Shown one piece after another: positions 35,091-45,149 of a DNA stretch of 64,000 nucleotides; within the stretch, counting starts at the first letter, position 1; each line of letters starts with the position of its first letter. Source of the stretch: Streptomyces sp. R33 (GTDB taxonomy: Bacteria > Actinomycetota > Actinomycetes > Streptomycetales > Streptomycetaceae); NCBI RefSeq assembly GCF_041200175.1, contig NZ_CP165727.1, positions 5,521,501 to 5,585,500 on the forward strand, read 5' to 3'. The notes under the pieces are model-generated. The model worked only from the letters and a program-made list of their open reading frames with translations, was not told the DNA's origin and made no database searches. The position numbers and the translations under genes are program-made.

Positions 35091-36101
35091 TCAGCGGTAC
35101 AGGGCCGGCCGTTCCACCAGCTCCACCGGGGTCCGTACGCCGCTGTGCGCGGCAGCGAGCCCTGCTGCGGAGACCGCGGCCGCCGCGTAGCCGTCCCAGG
35201 CGTCGGGCCCGGCCACCCGGCCCTGCGCGGCCGCGGCCACCCAGCGTCGCAGCTGGCGGTCGTACGCGTCGGCGAAGCGCACGGTGAAGTCCTGGGGGAT
35301 CTCCCCGTAGCTGCGCCCCGCGGACCGGACGACCGGCGCCCGCTGCTCGCCGACCTGGGCGCTCCCGGACTCGCCGACCGCCTCGCAGCGGACCTCGTAG
35401 CCGACACCGCAGTTGACGAAGATCTCCACGTCCACGAGGGCCCCGCCCGAAGTCTCCAGCAGGACCAGCCGGGGATCGCGCAGCCCCTCGGGGGCCGCCG
35501 AGGTGGGCGCCGGGGAGAGTACCGACACCGCCGTGATCTCCTGCCCGAGCAGCCAGCGCGCCGCGTCGACCTCGTGCACGACGGAGTCGGTGATCAGCAT
35601 GTCGCTGGTGAAGAACGACGGCGAGGAGGCATTGCGGTGCCGGCAGTGCAGGAACAGCGGCCGGCCGATCCCGCCCGCGTCCAGCAGCTCCTTGAGCCAC
35701 TCGTACTCGGAGTCGAACCGCCGCATGAACCCCACCTGCACCAGCCGCCGGCCCAGCCGCTGCTCCGCCTCCATCACCCGCAGCGCCCCCGCCGGATCCG
35801 GGGTCAGCGGCTTCTCGCACAGCACCGGCAGCTCCCGCTCCAGGGCCTGCAGGATCGCCTCCTCGTGGGCGGGCCCCGGGGAGGCGATCAGTACGGCCTG
35901 CACCCCGGGTGCGGCTATCGCGGCCGCCGGATCCGTGTGCGCGCTCGCGCCGTCCAGCTCCGCCGCGACGGCCTTGACCCGGTCGCCGTCCGGGTCGGCC
36001 ACGGCCACCACCCGGGCACCGCCCACCGTCCGCCCGATCCGGCGGACGTGGTCGGCGCCCATCTTCCCCGTACCGATGACGGCGATGCCCAGCGTGCTCA
36101 T
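35091..36101 (-). CDS. iolG: Gfo/Idh/MocA oxidoreductase, probable inositol 2-dehydrogenase
   Basis: A 336-residue NAD(P)-dependent dehydrogenase. The N-terminal Rossmann motif GIAVIGTGKMGADHVRRI is followed by VLCEKPLTPD, the EKP motif with the catalytic Lys near residue 95, and a C-terminal domain with LITDSVVHEVDAARWLLG (Asp/His substrate motif). Placement beside iolC, iolB, iolD and mmsA makes myo-inositol 2-dehydrogenase (inositol to 2-keto-inositol) the likely role; other inositol isomers are possible. ATG 36101 has GGAGGG at 9 nt. It lies 20 bp after the isomerase gene on the same strand, probably one transcript. Confidence 0.8.
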   Translation of the reverse strand: MSTLGIAVIGTGKMGADHVRRIGRTVGGARVVAVADPDGDRVKAVAAELDGASAHTDPAAAIAAPGVQAVLIASPGPAHEEAILQALERELPVLCEKPLTPDPAGALRVMEAEQRLGRRLVQVGFMRRFDSEYEWLKELLDAGGIGRPLFLHCRHRNASSPSFFTSDMLITDSVVHEVDAARWLLGQEITAVSVLSPAPTSAAPEGLRDPRLVLLETSGGALVDVEIFVNCGVGYEVRCEAVGESGSAQVGEQRAPVVRSAGRSYGEIPQDFTVRFADAYDRQLRRWVAAAAQGRVAGPDAWDGYAAAAVSAAGLAAAHSGVRTPVELVERPALYR

Positions 36102-36121
36102 GTTCGTATCCCTCCAGAGGG

Positions 36122-37036
36122 TCAGCGGGCGCCGCAGGAGCGCAGGTAGGCGCGCGTGCGGCGGGCGATCGGCAGCGGCCGGTCGGGCGGGCACGGGTAC
36201 ATGTCCTGCTCCACGATCGCGAAGAGGTCCACGCCGAGCCGCTGGGCGGCCGCGAGTACGGGTTCCAGTGCGGGCACCCCCGACGGCGGTTCGCACATCA
36301 CCCCGCGGGCCACGGCCGGCCCGAAGGGCAGCTGCTCCGCGACGACTTCGGCGAGGATACGCGGGTCCACCTGCTTGAGGTGGAGGTAGCCGATCCGCTC
36401 CGCGAAGGTCTCGACGGCCTGGACGCTGTCGCCGCCGCAGTAGGCGTAGTGCCCGGTGTCCAGGCACAGGGAGACCAGGTCCGGGTCGGTGGCGTCCAGG
36501 AAGCGGGCCACGTTCGCCGGGGTGTCGATGTGCGTGTCCGCATGCGGATGGACCACGATCCGCAGCCCGTACCGGTCCCGGACCTCCCGGCCCAGGCGCT
36601 CGGTCTGCGTGGTCAGTTCACGCCATTGCGCGGGCGTGAGGGTCCGGTCCTCCAGCACCTCGCCGGTCTTGTCGTCCCGCCAGAACGAGGGAATGACGAC
36701 GAGGTGTCCCGCGCCCATGGCCTGCGTGAGCGCCGCGATCCGCGACACGTGCTCCCAGGTGTCCGCCCAGACGGCGGGCCCGTGATGGAGTCCCGTGAAG
36801 ACGGTGCCGGCGCTGACGCGCAGGCCCCGTCCGGCGGTCTCCTCGGTGAGGCGGGCGGGGTCGGTGGGGAGATAGCCGTACGGGCCGAGCTCGATCCACT
36901 CGTACCCGGAATCGGCGACCTCGTCGAGGAACCGGTCCCACGGGGTCTGCAGCGGATCGTCGGGAAACCAGACACCCCACGAGTCCGGAGCCGAACCGAT
37001 GCGGATACGGGTCAACGCGGGCGGGGAGGACGTCAT
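36122..37036 (-). CDS. TIM-barrel sugar isomerase/epimerase, IolE/IolI-like
   Basis: A 304-residue xylose-isomerase-like TIM-barrel protein. N-terminal RIGSAPDSWGVWFPDDP and GYEWIELGPYGYLPTDP precede the metal-ligand segments VVHPHADTHIDTP and SLCLDTGHYAYCGGD, then YLHLKQVDPR, all typical of inosose dehydratase/isomerase families. In the inositol cluster it may be the 2-keto-inositol dehydratase (IolE step, otherwise missing here) or the inosose isomerase IolI. ATG 37036 is chosen; GTG 37045 is in frame. Only about 32-41 bp separate it from the divergent iolC start, so the two promoters must overlap the opposite genes or lie inside them. Confidence 0.75.
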   Translation of the reverse strand: MTSSPPALTRIRIGSAPDSWGVWFPDDPLQTPWDRFLDEVADSGYEWIELGPYGYLPTDPARLTEETAGRGLRVSAGTVFTGLHHGPAVWADTWEHVSRIAALTQAMGAGHLVVIPSFWRDDKTGEVLEDRTLTPAQWRELTTQTERLGREVRDRYGLRIVVHPHADTHIDTPANVARFLDATDPDLVSLCLDTGHYAYCGGDSVQAVETFAERIGYLHLKQVDPRILAEVVAEQLPFGPAVARGVMCEPPSGVPALEPVLAAAQRLGVDLFAIVEQDMYPCPPDRPLPIARRTRAYLRSCGAR

Positions 37037-37077
37037 GACGGCCACCTTAGGGTGCGAGACGACTGGGAGGACTGCCT

Positions 37078-38028
37078 GTGACCACCGCGGACGATGTCGC
37101 GTTCGACCTGATCACGATGGGGCGCATCGGGGTGGATCTCTACCCGCTGACCACGGGCGTACCGCTGGCGGAAGTGGACACCTTCGGGAAGTTCCTGGGC
37201 GGCTCGCCCACCAACGTCGCCGTCGCGGCGGCCCGGCTCGGCCGCCGGGTGGCGGTGATCACCAAGACGGGAGCGGATCCCTTCGGGGCGTACCTGCGGG
37301 CCGAGCTGCGCGGGTTCGGGGTGGACGACCGGTGGGTGGGGGAGGATGCGAGCCATCCGACTCCCCTCACGTTCTGCGAGATCTTCCCGCCGGACCACTT
37401 CCCCCTCTACTTCTACCGGCTGCCGAAGGCCCCCGACCTGGAGATCGAACCGGCGGAGCTGGATCTGGCAGCGGTACGGGCCGCACGGGTGTTCTGGATG
37501 ACGGGGACCGGCCTGAGCGCGCAGCCGAGCCGGTCCGCCACCCTGGCCGCGCTGGAAGCCCGCGCGAAGTCCGGGACCACGGTCTTCGACCTCGACTGGA
37601 GGCCGATGCTGTGGGAGGACGAGCCGGGGGACGCGTACGCGCGGGCACTGGGCCTCGCCACGGTGGCGGTGGGCAACGCGCAGGAGTGCGCGATCGCGAC
37701 GGGCGAGTCCGAACCGCGGGCCGCGGCGCGGGCGCTGCTGGCGGCCGGGGTGGAACTGGCCGTGGTGAAGCGGGGACCGGACGGGGTACTGGCGATGCGG
37801 CGGGACGGAACGGCGGTGGAGGCGGCGCCGGTGCCGGTGGAGGTGGTGAACGGGCTGGGCGCGGGGGACGCGTTCGGCGGGGCGCTGTGCCACGGGCTGC
37901 TGGCGGGCTGGGACTTGGCACGGGTGATCCGCTACGCCAATGCGGCGGGGGCGATCGTGGCGTCACGGCTGGCGTGCTCGGCGGCGATGCCGTACGCGAA
38001 GGAAGTGGAGGAGGTGCTGGAGCCGTGA
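37078..38028 (+). CDS. iolC: 5-dehydro-2-deoxygluconokinase
   Basis: A 316-residue pfkB-family sugar kinase. Family signatures are FLGGSPTNVAVAAARLGRRV near residue 40 and the catalytic C-terminal VEVVNGLGAGDAFGGALCHG with the GAGD anion hole and Asp base near residue 265. The N-terminal MGRIGVDLYP segment is characteristic of IolC, which phosphorylates 2-deoxy-5-keto-gluconate in inositol breakdown. Start is GTG 37078 with GGGAGGA at 6 nt. It heads the plus-strand operon: its TGA overlaps the GTG of iolB (GTGA), indicating translational coupling. Confidence 0.92.
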   Translation: MTTADDVAFDLITMGRIGVDLYPLTTGVPLAEVDTFGKFLGGSPTNVAVAAARLGRRVAVITKTGADPFGAYLRAELRGFGVDDRWVGEDASHPTPLTFCEIFPPDHFPLYFYRLPKAPDLEIEPAELDLAAVRAARVFWMTGTGLSAQPSRSATLAALEARAKSGTTVFDLDWRPMLWEDEPGDAYARALGLATVAVGNAQECAIATGESEPRAAARALLAAGVELAVVKRGPDGVLAMRRDGTAVEAAPVPVEVVNGLGAGDAFGGALCHGLLAGWDLARVIRYANAAGAIVASRLACSAAMPYAKEVEEVLEP

Positions 38029-38945
38029 CGGTGACTGCGTCGCACGAGATGGCGTTCACCGCGCTGAGGGTGCTGGAGCTGGGCCCGGGCGAGCGGTACG
38101 CGCACGCGTGCGGGGACCACGAGTGGATCGTCCTCCCGCTGGCCGGCAGCTGCACGATCCGCTGCGCGGAGCCGGTTCCCCGGCCCGCCCCTTCCCGGAA
38201 CCGGGACTCCGCCCCGGACCCGGCGCCTCCGACGCCGGCGGGGCCGGATCTGCCGCAGGTGTTCGAACTCCGGGGGCGGGAAAGTGTGTTCGGCGGGCTG
38301 AGCGACTTCGCGTATCTGCCCCGGGACGGGCAGGCCGAGATCGGGTCCTGCGCCGGAGGGCGGTTCGCGCTCGTCGGGGCGCGGTGCGAGCAGGTCCTGC
38401 CCGCCCGGTACGGGCCCGCCCGGGACGTTCCGGTGGAGATCCGCGGCGCAGCCCACTGCACGCGCCAGGTCAACAACTTCGCCGCCGCCGGCGTCTTCGA
38501 CTGCGACCGCCTCATCGCCGTCGAGGTCCTCACCCCGGGCGGGAACTGGTCCTCGTACCCGCCCCACAAGCACGACGAGTTCCACCCCGGCCAGGAGTCC
38601 CGCCTCGAGGAGATCTACTACTTCGAGATCGCCCCGCACGGGGACACCCCCGGCCTCGGCTACCAGCGTGTCACCCCCTCCCCGGCGGGGAAGACCGACA
38701 TCCTCACGGAGGTGAGGACCGGCGACGCGGTGCTCATCCCGGACGGCTGGCACGGGCCGTCCATCGCCGCGCCCGGGCACGACATGTACTACCTCAACGT
38801 CATGGCCGGGCCCCCGGGCCCGCCCCGGGAGTGGCTGATCCGGGACCACCCCGACCACGGCTGGATCCGGGACACCTGGCCCGGCCAGGACACCGACCCC
38901 CGGCTGCCCTTCTACCGACACCGAGCGGAGGACGAGACCCCATGA
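38025..38945 (+). CDS. iolB: 5-deoxy-glucuronate isomerase
   Basis: A 306-residue cupin enzyme isomerising 5-deoxy-glucuronate to 2-deoxy-5-keto-gluconate. The second cupin has the metal ligands in SSYPPHKHDEFHPGQESRLEE and YYFEI, and the C-terminal PDGWHGPSIAAPGHDMYYLN. The N-terminal half contains an extra Pro/Ala-rich stretch (about residues 50-75, RPAPSRNRDSAPDPAPP) compared with the compact family form. Coupled on both sides: GTG 38025 overlaps the iolC stop and its TGA overlaps the ATG of iolD. Confidence 0.92.
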   Translation: MTVTASHEMAFTALRVLELGPGERYAHACGDHEWIVLPLAGSCTIRCAEPVPRPAPSRNRDSAPDPAPPTPAGPDLPQVFELRGRESVFGGLSDFAYLPRDGQAEIGSCAGGRFALVGARCEQVLPARYGPARDVPVEIRGAAHCTRQVNNFAAAGVFDCDRLIAVEVLTPGGNWSSYPPHKHDEFHPGQESRLEEIYYFEIAPHGDTPGLGYQRVTPSPAGKTDILTEVRTGDAVLIPDGWHGPSIAAPGHDMYYLNVMAGPPGPPREWLIRDHPDHGWIRDTWPGQDTDPRLPFYRHRAEDETP

Positions 38946-40810
38946 GGCTCACCGTCGCCCAGGCCCTCGTACGGTTCCTGGCCGCCCAGTACACCGAGCG
39001 CGACGGCCGCCGCGAGCGGCTGATCGCCGCCACCTGGGGGATCTTCGGGCACGGGAACGTCGCCGGCCTCGGGCAGGCCCTCCTCGAGAGCGGGCCGCAG
39101 GAGATGCCCTTCCTGCAGGGGCGCAACGAGCAGGCCATGGTGCACGCCGCCGTCGGGTACGCCCGCCAGCGCGGGCGGCTGTCGGCCCACGCCGTGACCA
39201 CCTCGATCGGGCCCGGCGCCACCAACCTCGTCACCGGGGCCGCCCTCGCCACCATCAACCGGATCCCCGTCCTCCTCCTGCCCGGCGACACCTTCGCCAC
39301 CCGGCCCGCCGATCCCGTGCTGCAGCAGCTCGAGGTGCCGTACGCCGGCGACGTGTCCGTCAACGACACCCTGCGGCCCGTCTCGCGCCACTTCGACCGG
39401 ATCACCCGCCCCGAGGCCCTGATCCCGGCCGCCCTCCAGGCCATGCGGGTGCTCACCGACCCCGTCCAGACCGGCGCGGTCACCCTGGCGCTGCCGCAGG
39501 ACGTCCAGGCCGAGGCGTACGAATGGCCGCCCGAGCTCTTCGCCGAGCGCGTGTGGGGCGTACGCCGGCCCCGGCCCGACCGTGACGAGCTCGCCCGGGC
39601 CGCCGCGGCCGTACGGAGCTCCGCGCGCCCGCTGATCGTCGCCGGCGGCGGAATCCGGCACAGCGCGGCCCAGGCCGCACTGGCGGAGTTCGCCGGGGCC
39701 ACCGGGATCCCGGTCGCCTCCACGCAGGCGGGCAAGGGGGTGCTCCCCTACGACCACCCCGCCGATGTCGGCGGCATCGGGCACACCGGGACGGCCACCG
39801 CGGACGAGCTGGCCCGCGGCGCCGACCTGGTCATCGCCGCCGGGACCCGGCTCACCGACTTCACCACCGCCTCGGCGACCCTGTTCCAGAACCCCGCCGT
39901 CCGCTTCCTCGGGCTCAACCTCGACCCGTACGACGCCCACAAGCTCGCCGCCCGGCCGCTGGTCTGCGATGCGCGGGTGGGCCTGGAAGACCTCCGGGAC
40001 GCGGCTGCCGGGTACCGCGTGGACCCCGCGTACGAGACGGCGTACAAAGAAGGGAAACGCAGCTGGGAGCAGCTGGTCGACCGGGCCTACGCGGCCCCCG
40101 ACGAGGACGCCGCCCCGACGCAGGCCCAGGTGCTCGGGCTGCTCGACTCGGTCGTCGATGCCTCCGACATCCTGATCAACGCCGCCGGCTCGCTGCCCGG
40201 GGACCTGCACAAGCTGTGGCGGGCCCGCTCGGCCGACCAGTACCACGTGGAGTACGGATACTCCTGCATGGGCTACGAGATCCCCGCCGCGATCGGCACC
40301 GCGCTCGCCGCCCCCGGCCGCCCGGTGTGGGCGCTGGTCGGCGACGGGACGTACCTGATGAACCCGACCGAGATCGTCACGGCCGTGCAGGAGGGCATCC
40401 CGATCAGGGTGGTCATCCTCGACAACCACGGCTACGCCTCCATCGGCGGCCTCTCCGGGGCCGTGGGCGGGGAGGGCTTCGGGACGGCGTACCGCTTCCG
40501 GGCGGACGACGGCTCGTACACCGGCGCGCCCCTGCCGGTGGACCTCGCGGCCAACGCAGCCTCCCTCGGGATGGCCGTGATCCGCACCCGCACCATCGGT
40601 GACCTGCGGAAAGCCCTCGCCGAAGCGCGTGAGGCGGACCGTCCCACATGTGTCTACGCACAGACCCGAACACCCGACACTGTGTCGGGCCCGCCTCCGG
40701 CGCAGGCGTGGTGGGATGTTCCTGTGGCCGAGACCGCGACCCGTGCGTCCGCGAACGCGGCCCGCGAAGAGTACGACCGGCAAGCCGCGCAGCGACGTCG
40801 CCATCTGTGA
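38942..40810 (+). CDS. iolD: 3D-(3,5/4)-trihydroxycyclohexane-1,2-dione acylhydrolase
   Basis: A 622-residue TPP-dependent hydrolase that opens the inositol-derived ring. The PYR domain has FGHGNVAGLGQALLE and FLQGRNEQAMVHAAVGYARQ (activating Glu), the central domain LIVAGGGIRHSAAQAAL, and the PP domain YSCMGYEIPAAIGTALA with WALVGDGTYLMNPTEIVTAV and VVILDNHGYASIGGLS, giving the complete GDG-x-N cofactor motif. ATG 38942 overlaps the iolB stop (ATGA). The mmsA gene follows 12 bp downstream with its own ribosome site. Confidence 0.94.
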   Translation: MRLTVAQALVRFLAAQYTERDGRRERLIAATWGIFGHGNVAGLGQALLESGPQEMPFLQGRNEQAMVHAAVGYARQRGRLSAHAVTTSIGPGATNLVTGAALATINRIPVLLLPGDTFATRPADPVLQQLEVPYAGDVSVNDTLRPVSRHFDRITRPEALIPAALQAMRVLTDPVQTGAVTLALPQDVQAEAYEWPPELFAERVWGVRRPRPDRDELARAAAAVRSSARPLIVAGGGIRHSAAQAALAEFAGATGIPVASTQAGKGVLPYDHPADVGGIGHTGTATADELARGADLVIAAGTRLTDFTTASATLFQNPAVRFLGLNLDPYDAHKLAARPLVCDARVGLEDLRDAAAGYRVDPAYETAYKEGKRSWEQLVDRAYAAPDEDAAPTQAQVLGLLDSVVDASDILINAAGSLPGDLHKLWRARSADQYHVEYGYSCMGYEIPAAIGTALAAPGRPVWALVGDGTYLMNPTEIVTAVQEGIPIRVVILDNHGYASIGGLSGAVGGEGFGTAYRFRADDGSYTGAPLPVDLAANAASLGMAVIRTRTIGDLRKALAEAREADRPTCVYAQTRTPDTVSGPPPAQAWWDVPVAETATRASANAAREEYDRQAAQRRRHL

Positions 40811-40822
40811 AGGAGCAAGGCA

Positions 40823-42322
<1,500 letters not shown>

Positions 42323-42376
42323 CCGCGTGGCACGGTAGGACCGGCTCGCCTTCCGCGCCCTCACGCGGGGGGCGAG

Positions 42377-42409
42377 CCCCCGGTGACGGCCGGATGCCGT
42401 CACCGGGGG
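42377..42409. terminator. inositol operon terminator (bidirectional)
   Basis: CCCCCGGTGACGGC pairs perfectly with GCCGTCACCGGGGG around a 5-nt loop, between the convergent mmsA and DUF916 genes. Confidence 0.85.
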
Positions 42410-42422
42410 ACACCCTCGCCCG

Positions 42423-43457
42423 TCAGTGCGTTGCGGCCAAGTCCGGTGCGGGATCGGCCTGTTCCGCAGGGGACCGGCGGCGGGGCCGAAGTGCCCAGGC
42501 GGTGAGTGCGGCCCCCGCCAGGACCAGCAGTGCGCCGACGGCGGGCCACGGCACGGCGACGAACTCCGCCTCGGAGGCCGAGGTGAGGTCCGGATAGGCG
42601 CTCGCCCCGGCCGAGATCCGTACGGTGACCCAGTCCGACTGCGGTGCGTCCGCCCACGGTTCGGTCAGCTCGATCCGCTGGCCGGGCAGCAGCACCAGCT
42701 TCAGCTCGCGGGCCGGCCGGTCCAGCACCGTGCGGCCGAACAGCCCTTCGGCGGACACCGCCACCTTGGGCTCGACGACCACGTTGCCCCGGTTGACCAG
42801 CGTGTACGAGACCGTGGCGCGGGCCTCCTTGACCCACGGCAGCAGTGGCGCGGACCGGCTGACCTTCACGTTCTCCACGCTCAGCCCCGGCGTCACCGGC
42901 CCCGGCACCCGGAAGTACAGCCGCGAGCCGACCTGCCGCTTCACCCCGACCTGGACCTTGCCCTCCTGCCGGATGCCCTCCACGGCGGTGTTGAGGGCGA
43001 CGATCCCGCCGACGTGGTCGCCGGGCGTCGCATCCTCGGGCACCTTCACCGTGAACGGGATGTCCTTGCGGCCCTTGGGCGGCACGGTCACCGTGGTCGC
43101 CGTCTCGGGCGGCAGCGCCATCCACGTGCCCACGTCCTTGGGCTTCCGGTCCACCGGCAGCAGCGCGAAGGCGCCCCCGGCCGGGGTGTTCACCGCGTCG
43201 GTGGCGAAGACCTGGAAGGTCAGTTCCTTGTCGGAGGAGTTCAGGATCGTCACGCTGTCGTGGACCGTGGTCCCGGCCGCGCCCTGGTGGAAGAAGTACG
43301 CGCGGTCCGTCATCGCGGCGCCCGCCGGGGGAGTCGGGAACACCCCCCAGGTGCCGTTGTCCGCGGCCCTCGCCGTCGCGGCGGGCAGGAGCAGGCCCGC
43401 GACCAGCAGCAGCAGCGCGAGGAGCGGACGGTACGAAGCAGGGACGCGGGTGCGCAT
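42423..43457 (-). CDS. DUF916-type WxL-interacting protein with C-terminal membrane anchor
   Basis: A 344-residue exported protein. A signal peptide (LLALLLLVAGLLLPAAT, cleavage near ARA) precedes an immunoglobulin-like domain with RAYFFHQGAAGTTVHDSVTI and LNSSDKELTFQVFATDAVN, then PFTVKVPEDATPGDHVGGIV and YFRVPGPVTPGLSVENVKV, which together match the DUF916 plus DUF3324 layout of Firmicute WxL-interacting proteins. A membrane helix (AVGALLVLAGAALTAWAL, about 305-322) and a basic tail anchor it. ATG 43457 has GGAG at 9 nt. It lies 105 bp downstream of a secreted WxL-like protein gene, so the pair probably forms a wall-bound complex. Function unknown. Confidence 0.75.
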   Translation of the reverse strand: MRTRVPASYRPLLALLLLVAGLLLPAATARAADNGTWGVFPTPPAGAAMTDRAYFFHQGAAGTTVHDSVTILNSSDKELTFQVFATDAVNTPAGGAFALLPVDRKPKDVGTWMALPPETATTVTVPPKGRKDIPFTVKVPEDATPGDHVGGIVALNTAVEGIRQEGKVQVGVKRQVGSRLYFRVPGPVTPGLSVENVKVSRSAPLLPWVKEARATVSYTLVNRGNVVVEPKVAVSAEGLFGRTVLDRPARELKLVLLPGQRIELTEPWADAPQSDWVTVRISAGASAYPDLTSASEAEFVAVPWPAVGALLVLAGAALTAWALRPRRRSPAEQADPAPDLAATH

Positions 43458-43562
43458 GGGCGGTTCTCCAGTCGGCGCGGGGAGGCGGGGCGGGGGCGGA
43501 AGGCGAAGGGGTGGTGCGGCGCCGTGGCGCCGCACCACCCTGGGTGCACTGCTCCTGCCGGG

Positions 43563-44855
43563 TCAGGCGATCGAGAAGGTGACGACCGTCTGGTAGGTGT
43601 CGGCGAACATGAACGGCGGGAGCTGGATCATCCCGGCGCCGCCGACGGCGAACTCACCGCCGGTCAGCTCGTCCCCGCCGGCGGCCTGCGAGGCCACCTT
43701 CATCGGGGTCTCGGAGATCGCGCCGGGCGTGCCCGCGGTGCAGGTGCTCGGGCTGTCCGGGTTGGTCACGGTGCAGGACGGCTGGATGCCGATCTGCGCC
43801 TTCGCCATCGAGTGGCCGGTCGTCTGGTTCAGGAACGGCGTACGGGTCGCCGTCACGTCCCATCCGAGCGTGCCGCCGCGGAAGTCCTGGACGGTCGCGG
43901 CGTTGAACACGCCGACCACCGACTGGGCCTTGCCGTTGATGGTGACCGAGGGGAAGGCCACGGCCGGCTGGCCGTCCTTCGGGCCGAGCGCCAGCGGGCC
44001 GGGGAGGACCTCGATGTCGACCGGGTTCTTCACGCCCGCCTGGTCCTCGAGGTACACGAAGGACTTGTACGGGGTGACCGAGCCGTCGATCTTGAGGGCG
44101 TCGGCCTTCTTGGTGACGGTGATGTTGCAGGTGGCGGCGCCGCTCGCGTCCGCCGTACCGGTGCCGGTGTCACCGGTGGCCGCGCCCGCCAGGAGGGCGG
44201 AGCAGGTGACGGGCCCGGCCGCGAAGTTGGCGCCGCTGACGACGACGGCCGTGCCGGCCTTGCCGCTGTTGGGCGTCAGCTTGGTGGTGACCGGGTCCTT
44301 GGGCAGGGCCTCGACGGCGACCGAGCCGAGCGTGGCGCTCGGCCGGGGCGCCGGGGTGCAGGTCGTGGTGAACACCGAACCGCTGAGGTCGGCGTCCGTG
44401 ACCGCCAGGTCGAGCTTGACGTCGACCGCGGTGCCCTCGGTACCGTCCGGGATCTTGATCGTTCCGGAGAAGGCCTTCGGGTCGAGCGGTGTGCCGGCGA
44501 CGACGCTGACGGTCTCGGGCGGGCTGGTGACCACCTGGGTGGTCGTGCCCACCTTGAGGGTGATCTTGGTGGTGTTCACCGTCGTGACGGAGAAGCCGGG
44601 GATCAGCGGGCTCGCACCCGGGTCTATCGTGATCGGTACGACGTCGCCGGCCTTGGCCGTGCCGGGCACCGTGACCGTGTAGTTCTGGTTGCCCGAACCG
44701 TCCGGCTGCGGAGCCGGGGCGTCGCAGTTCTCGAAGACGGGGGTGGTCACGGTCGCCGCCTGGGCGGTGCCGGTCAGGCCCACCACGCCGCCCGTCAGCG
44801 CGAGGGACAGGGCGCCCGCCCCGGCCAGAATTCTTCGTCGGAACGTTGTACTCAC
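43563..44855 (-). CDS. secreted WxL-like surface protein with IPT/TIG-like repeat
   Basis: A 430-residue secreted protein. The signal peptide (RRILAGAGALSLALTGGVVG, cleavage after AQA) precedes a Thr/Val-rich region with repeated beta-sandwich patterns, including PNSGKAGTAVVVSGANF at about 205, which looks like an IPT/TIG fold. The C-terminal 130 residues contain DFRGGTLGWDVTATRTPFL, reminiscent of the WxL domain, and end in a beta-rich TYQTVVTFSIA. Six cysteines are spaced as probable disulfides. GTG 44855 has GAAGGAG at 10 nt. The downstream DUF916 gene is the usual WxL partner. An adhesin-like or wall-structural role is inference. Confidence 0.7.
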   Translation of the reverse strand: MSTTFRRRILAGAGALSLALTGGVVGLTGTAQAATVTTPVFENCDAPAPQPDGSGNQNYTVTVPGTAKAGDVVPITIDPGASPLIPGFSVTTVNTTKITLKVGTTTQVVTSPPETVSVVAGTPLDPKAFSGTIKIPDGTEGTAVDVKLDLAVTDADLSGSVFTTTCTPAPRPSATLGSVAVEALPKDPVTTKLTPNSGKAGTAVVVSGANFAAGPVTCSALLAGAATGDTGTGTADASGAATCNITVTKKADALKIDGSVTPYKSFVYLEDQAGVKNPVDIEVLPGPLALGPKDGQPAVAFPSVTINGKAQSVVGVFNAATVQDFRGGTLGWDVTATRTPFLNQTTGHSMAKAQIGIQPSCTVTNPDSPSTCTAGTPGAISETPMKVASQAAGGDELTGGEFAVGGAGMIQLPPFMFADTYQTVVTFSIA

Positions 44856-44933
44856 TGGGTCGCGACTCCTTCGTCAGACGAACCCCTCCCCCCACCCGCT
44901 GTGTGGGGGAGGCCGAGCCGGTGCGGTGGCCGA

Positions 44934-44965
44934 CATTGACGCGTCGCGGTGATGAGAAGTCAATG
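44934..44965. promoter_or_regulatory. inverted repeat upstream of the WxL-like gene
   Basis: CATTGAC (44934-44940) and GTCAATG (44959-44965) are exact inverted 7-bp arms separated by 18 nt, 79 bp upstream of the WxL-like GTG. The minus-strand arm contains TTGACTT, a possible -35. Could be coincidental. Confidence 0.3.
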
Positions 44966-45149
44966 ACTTGCTTTCGCCCGAAGCACACAGAAATTGATGT
45001 CCCATCAGGCCGGGGCTTCGGGGGTGCGGTGCGGGTGGGGTGGGTGGGGGGGCGGGCGGGGGCCGACCTGGGCGTACGGGCTCCCGCGGCCGCGGGCCCG
45101 GGGCCGCCCGTGCGGGGGCGCTGCGGCACGTCGCCGCGGCCCCAGCCCG

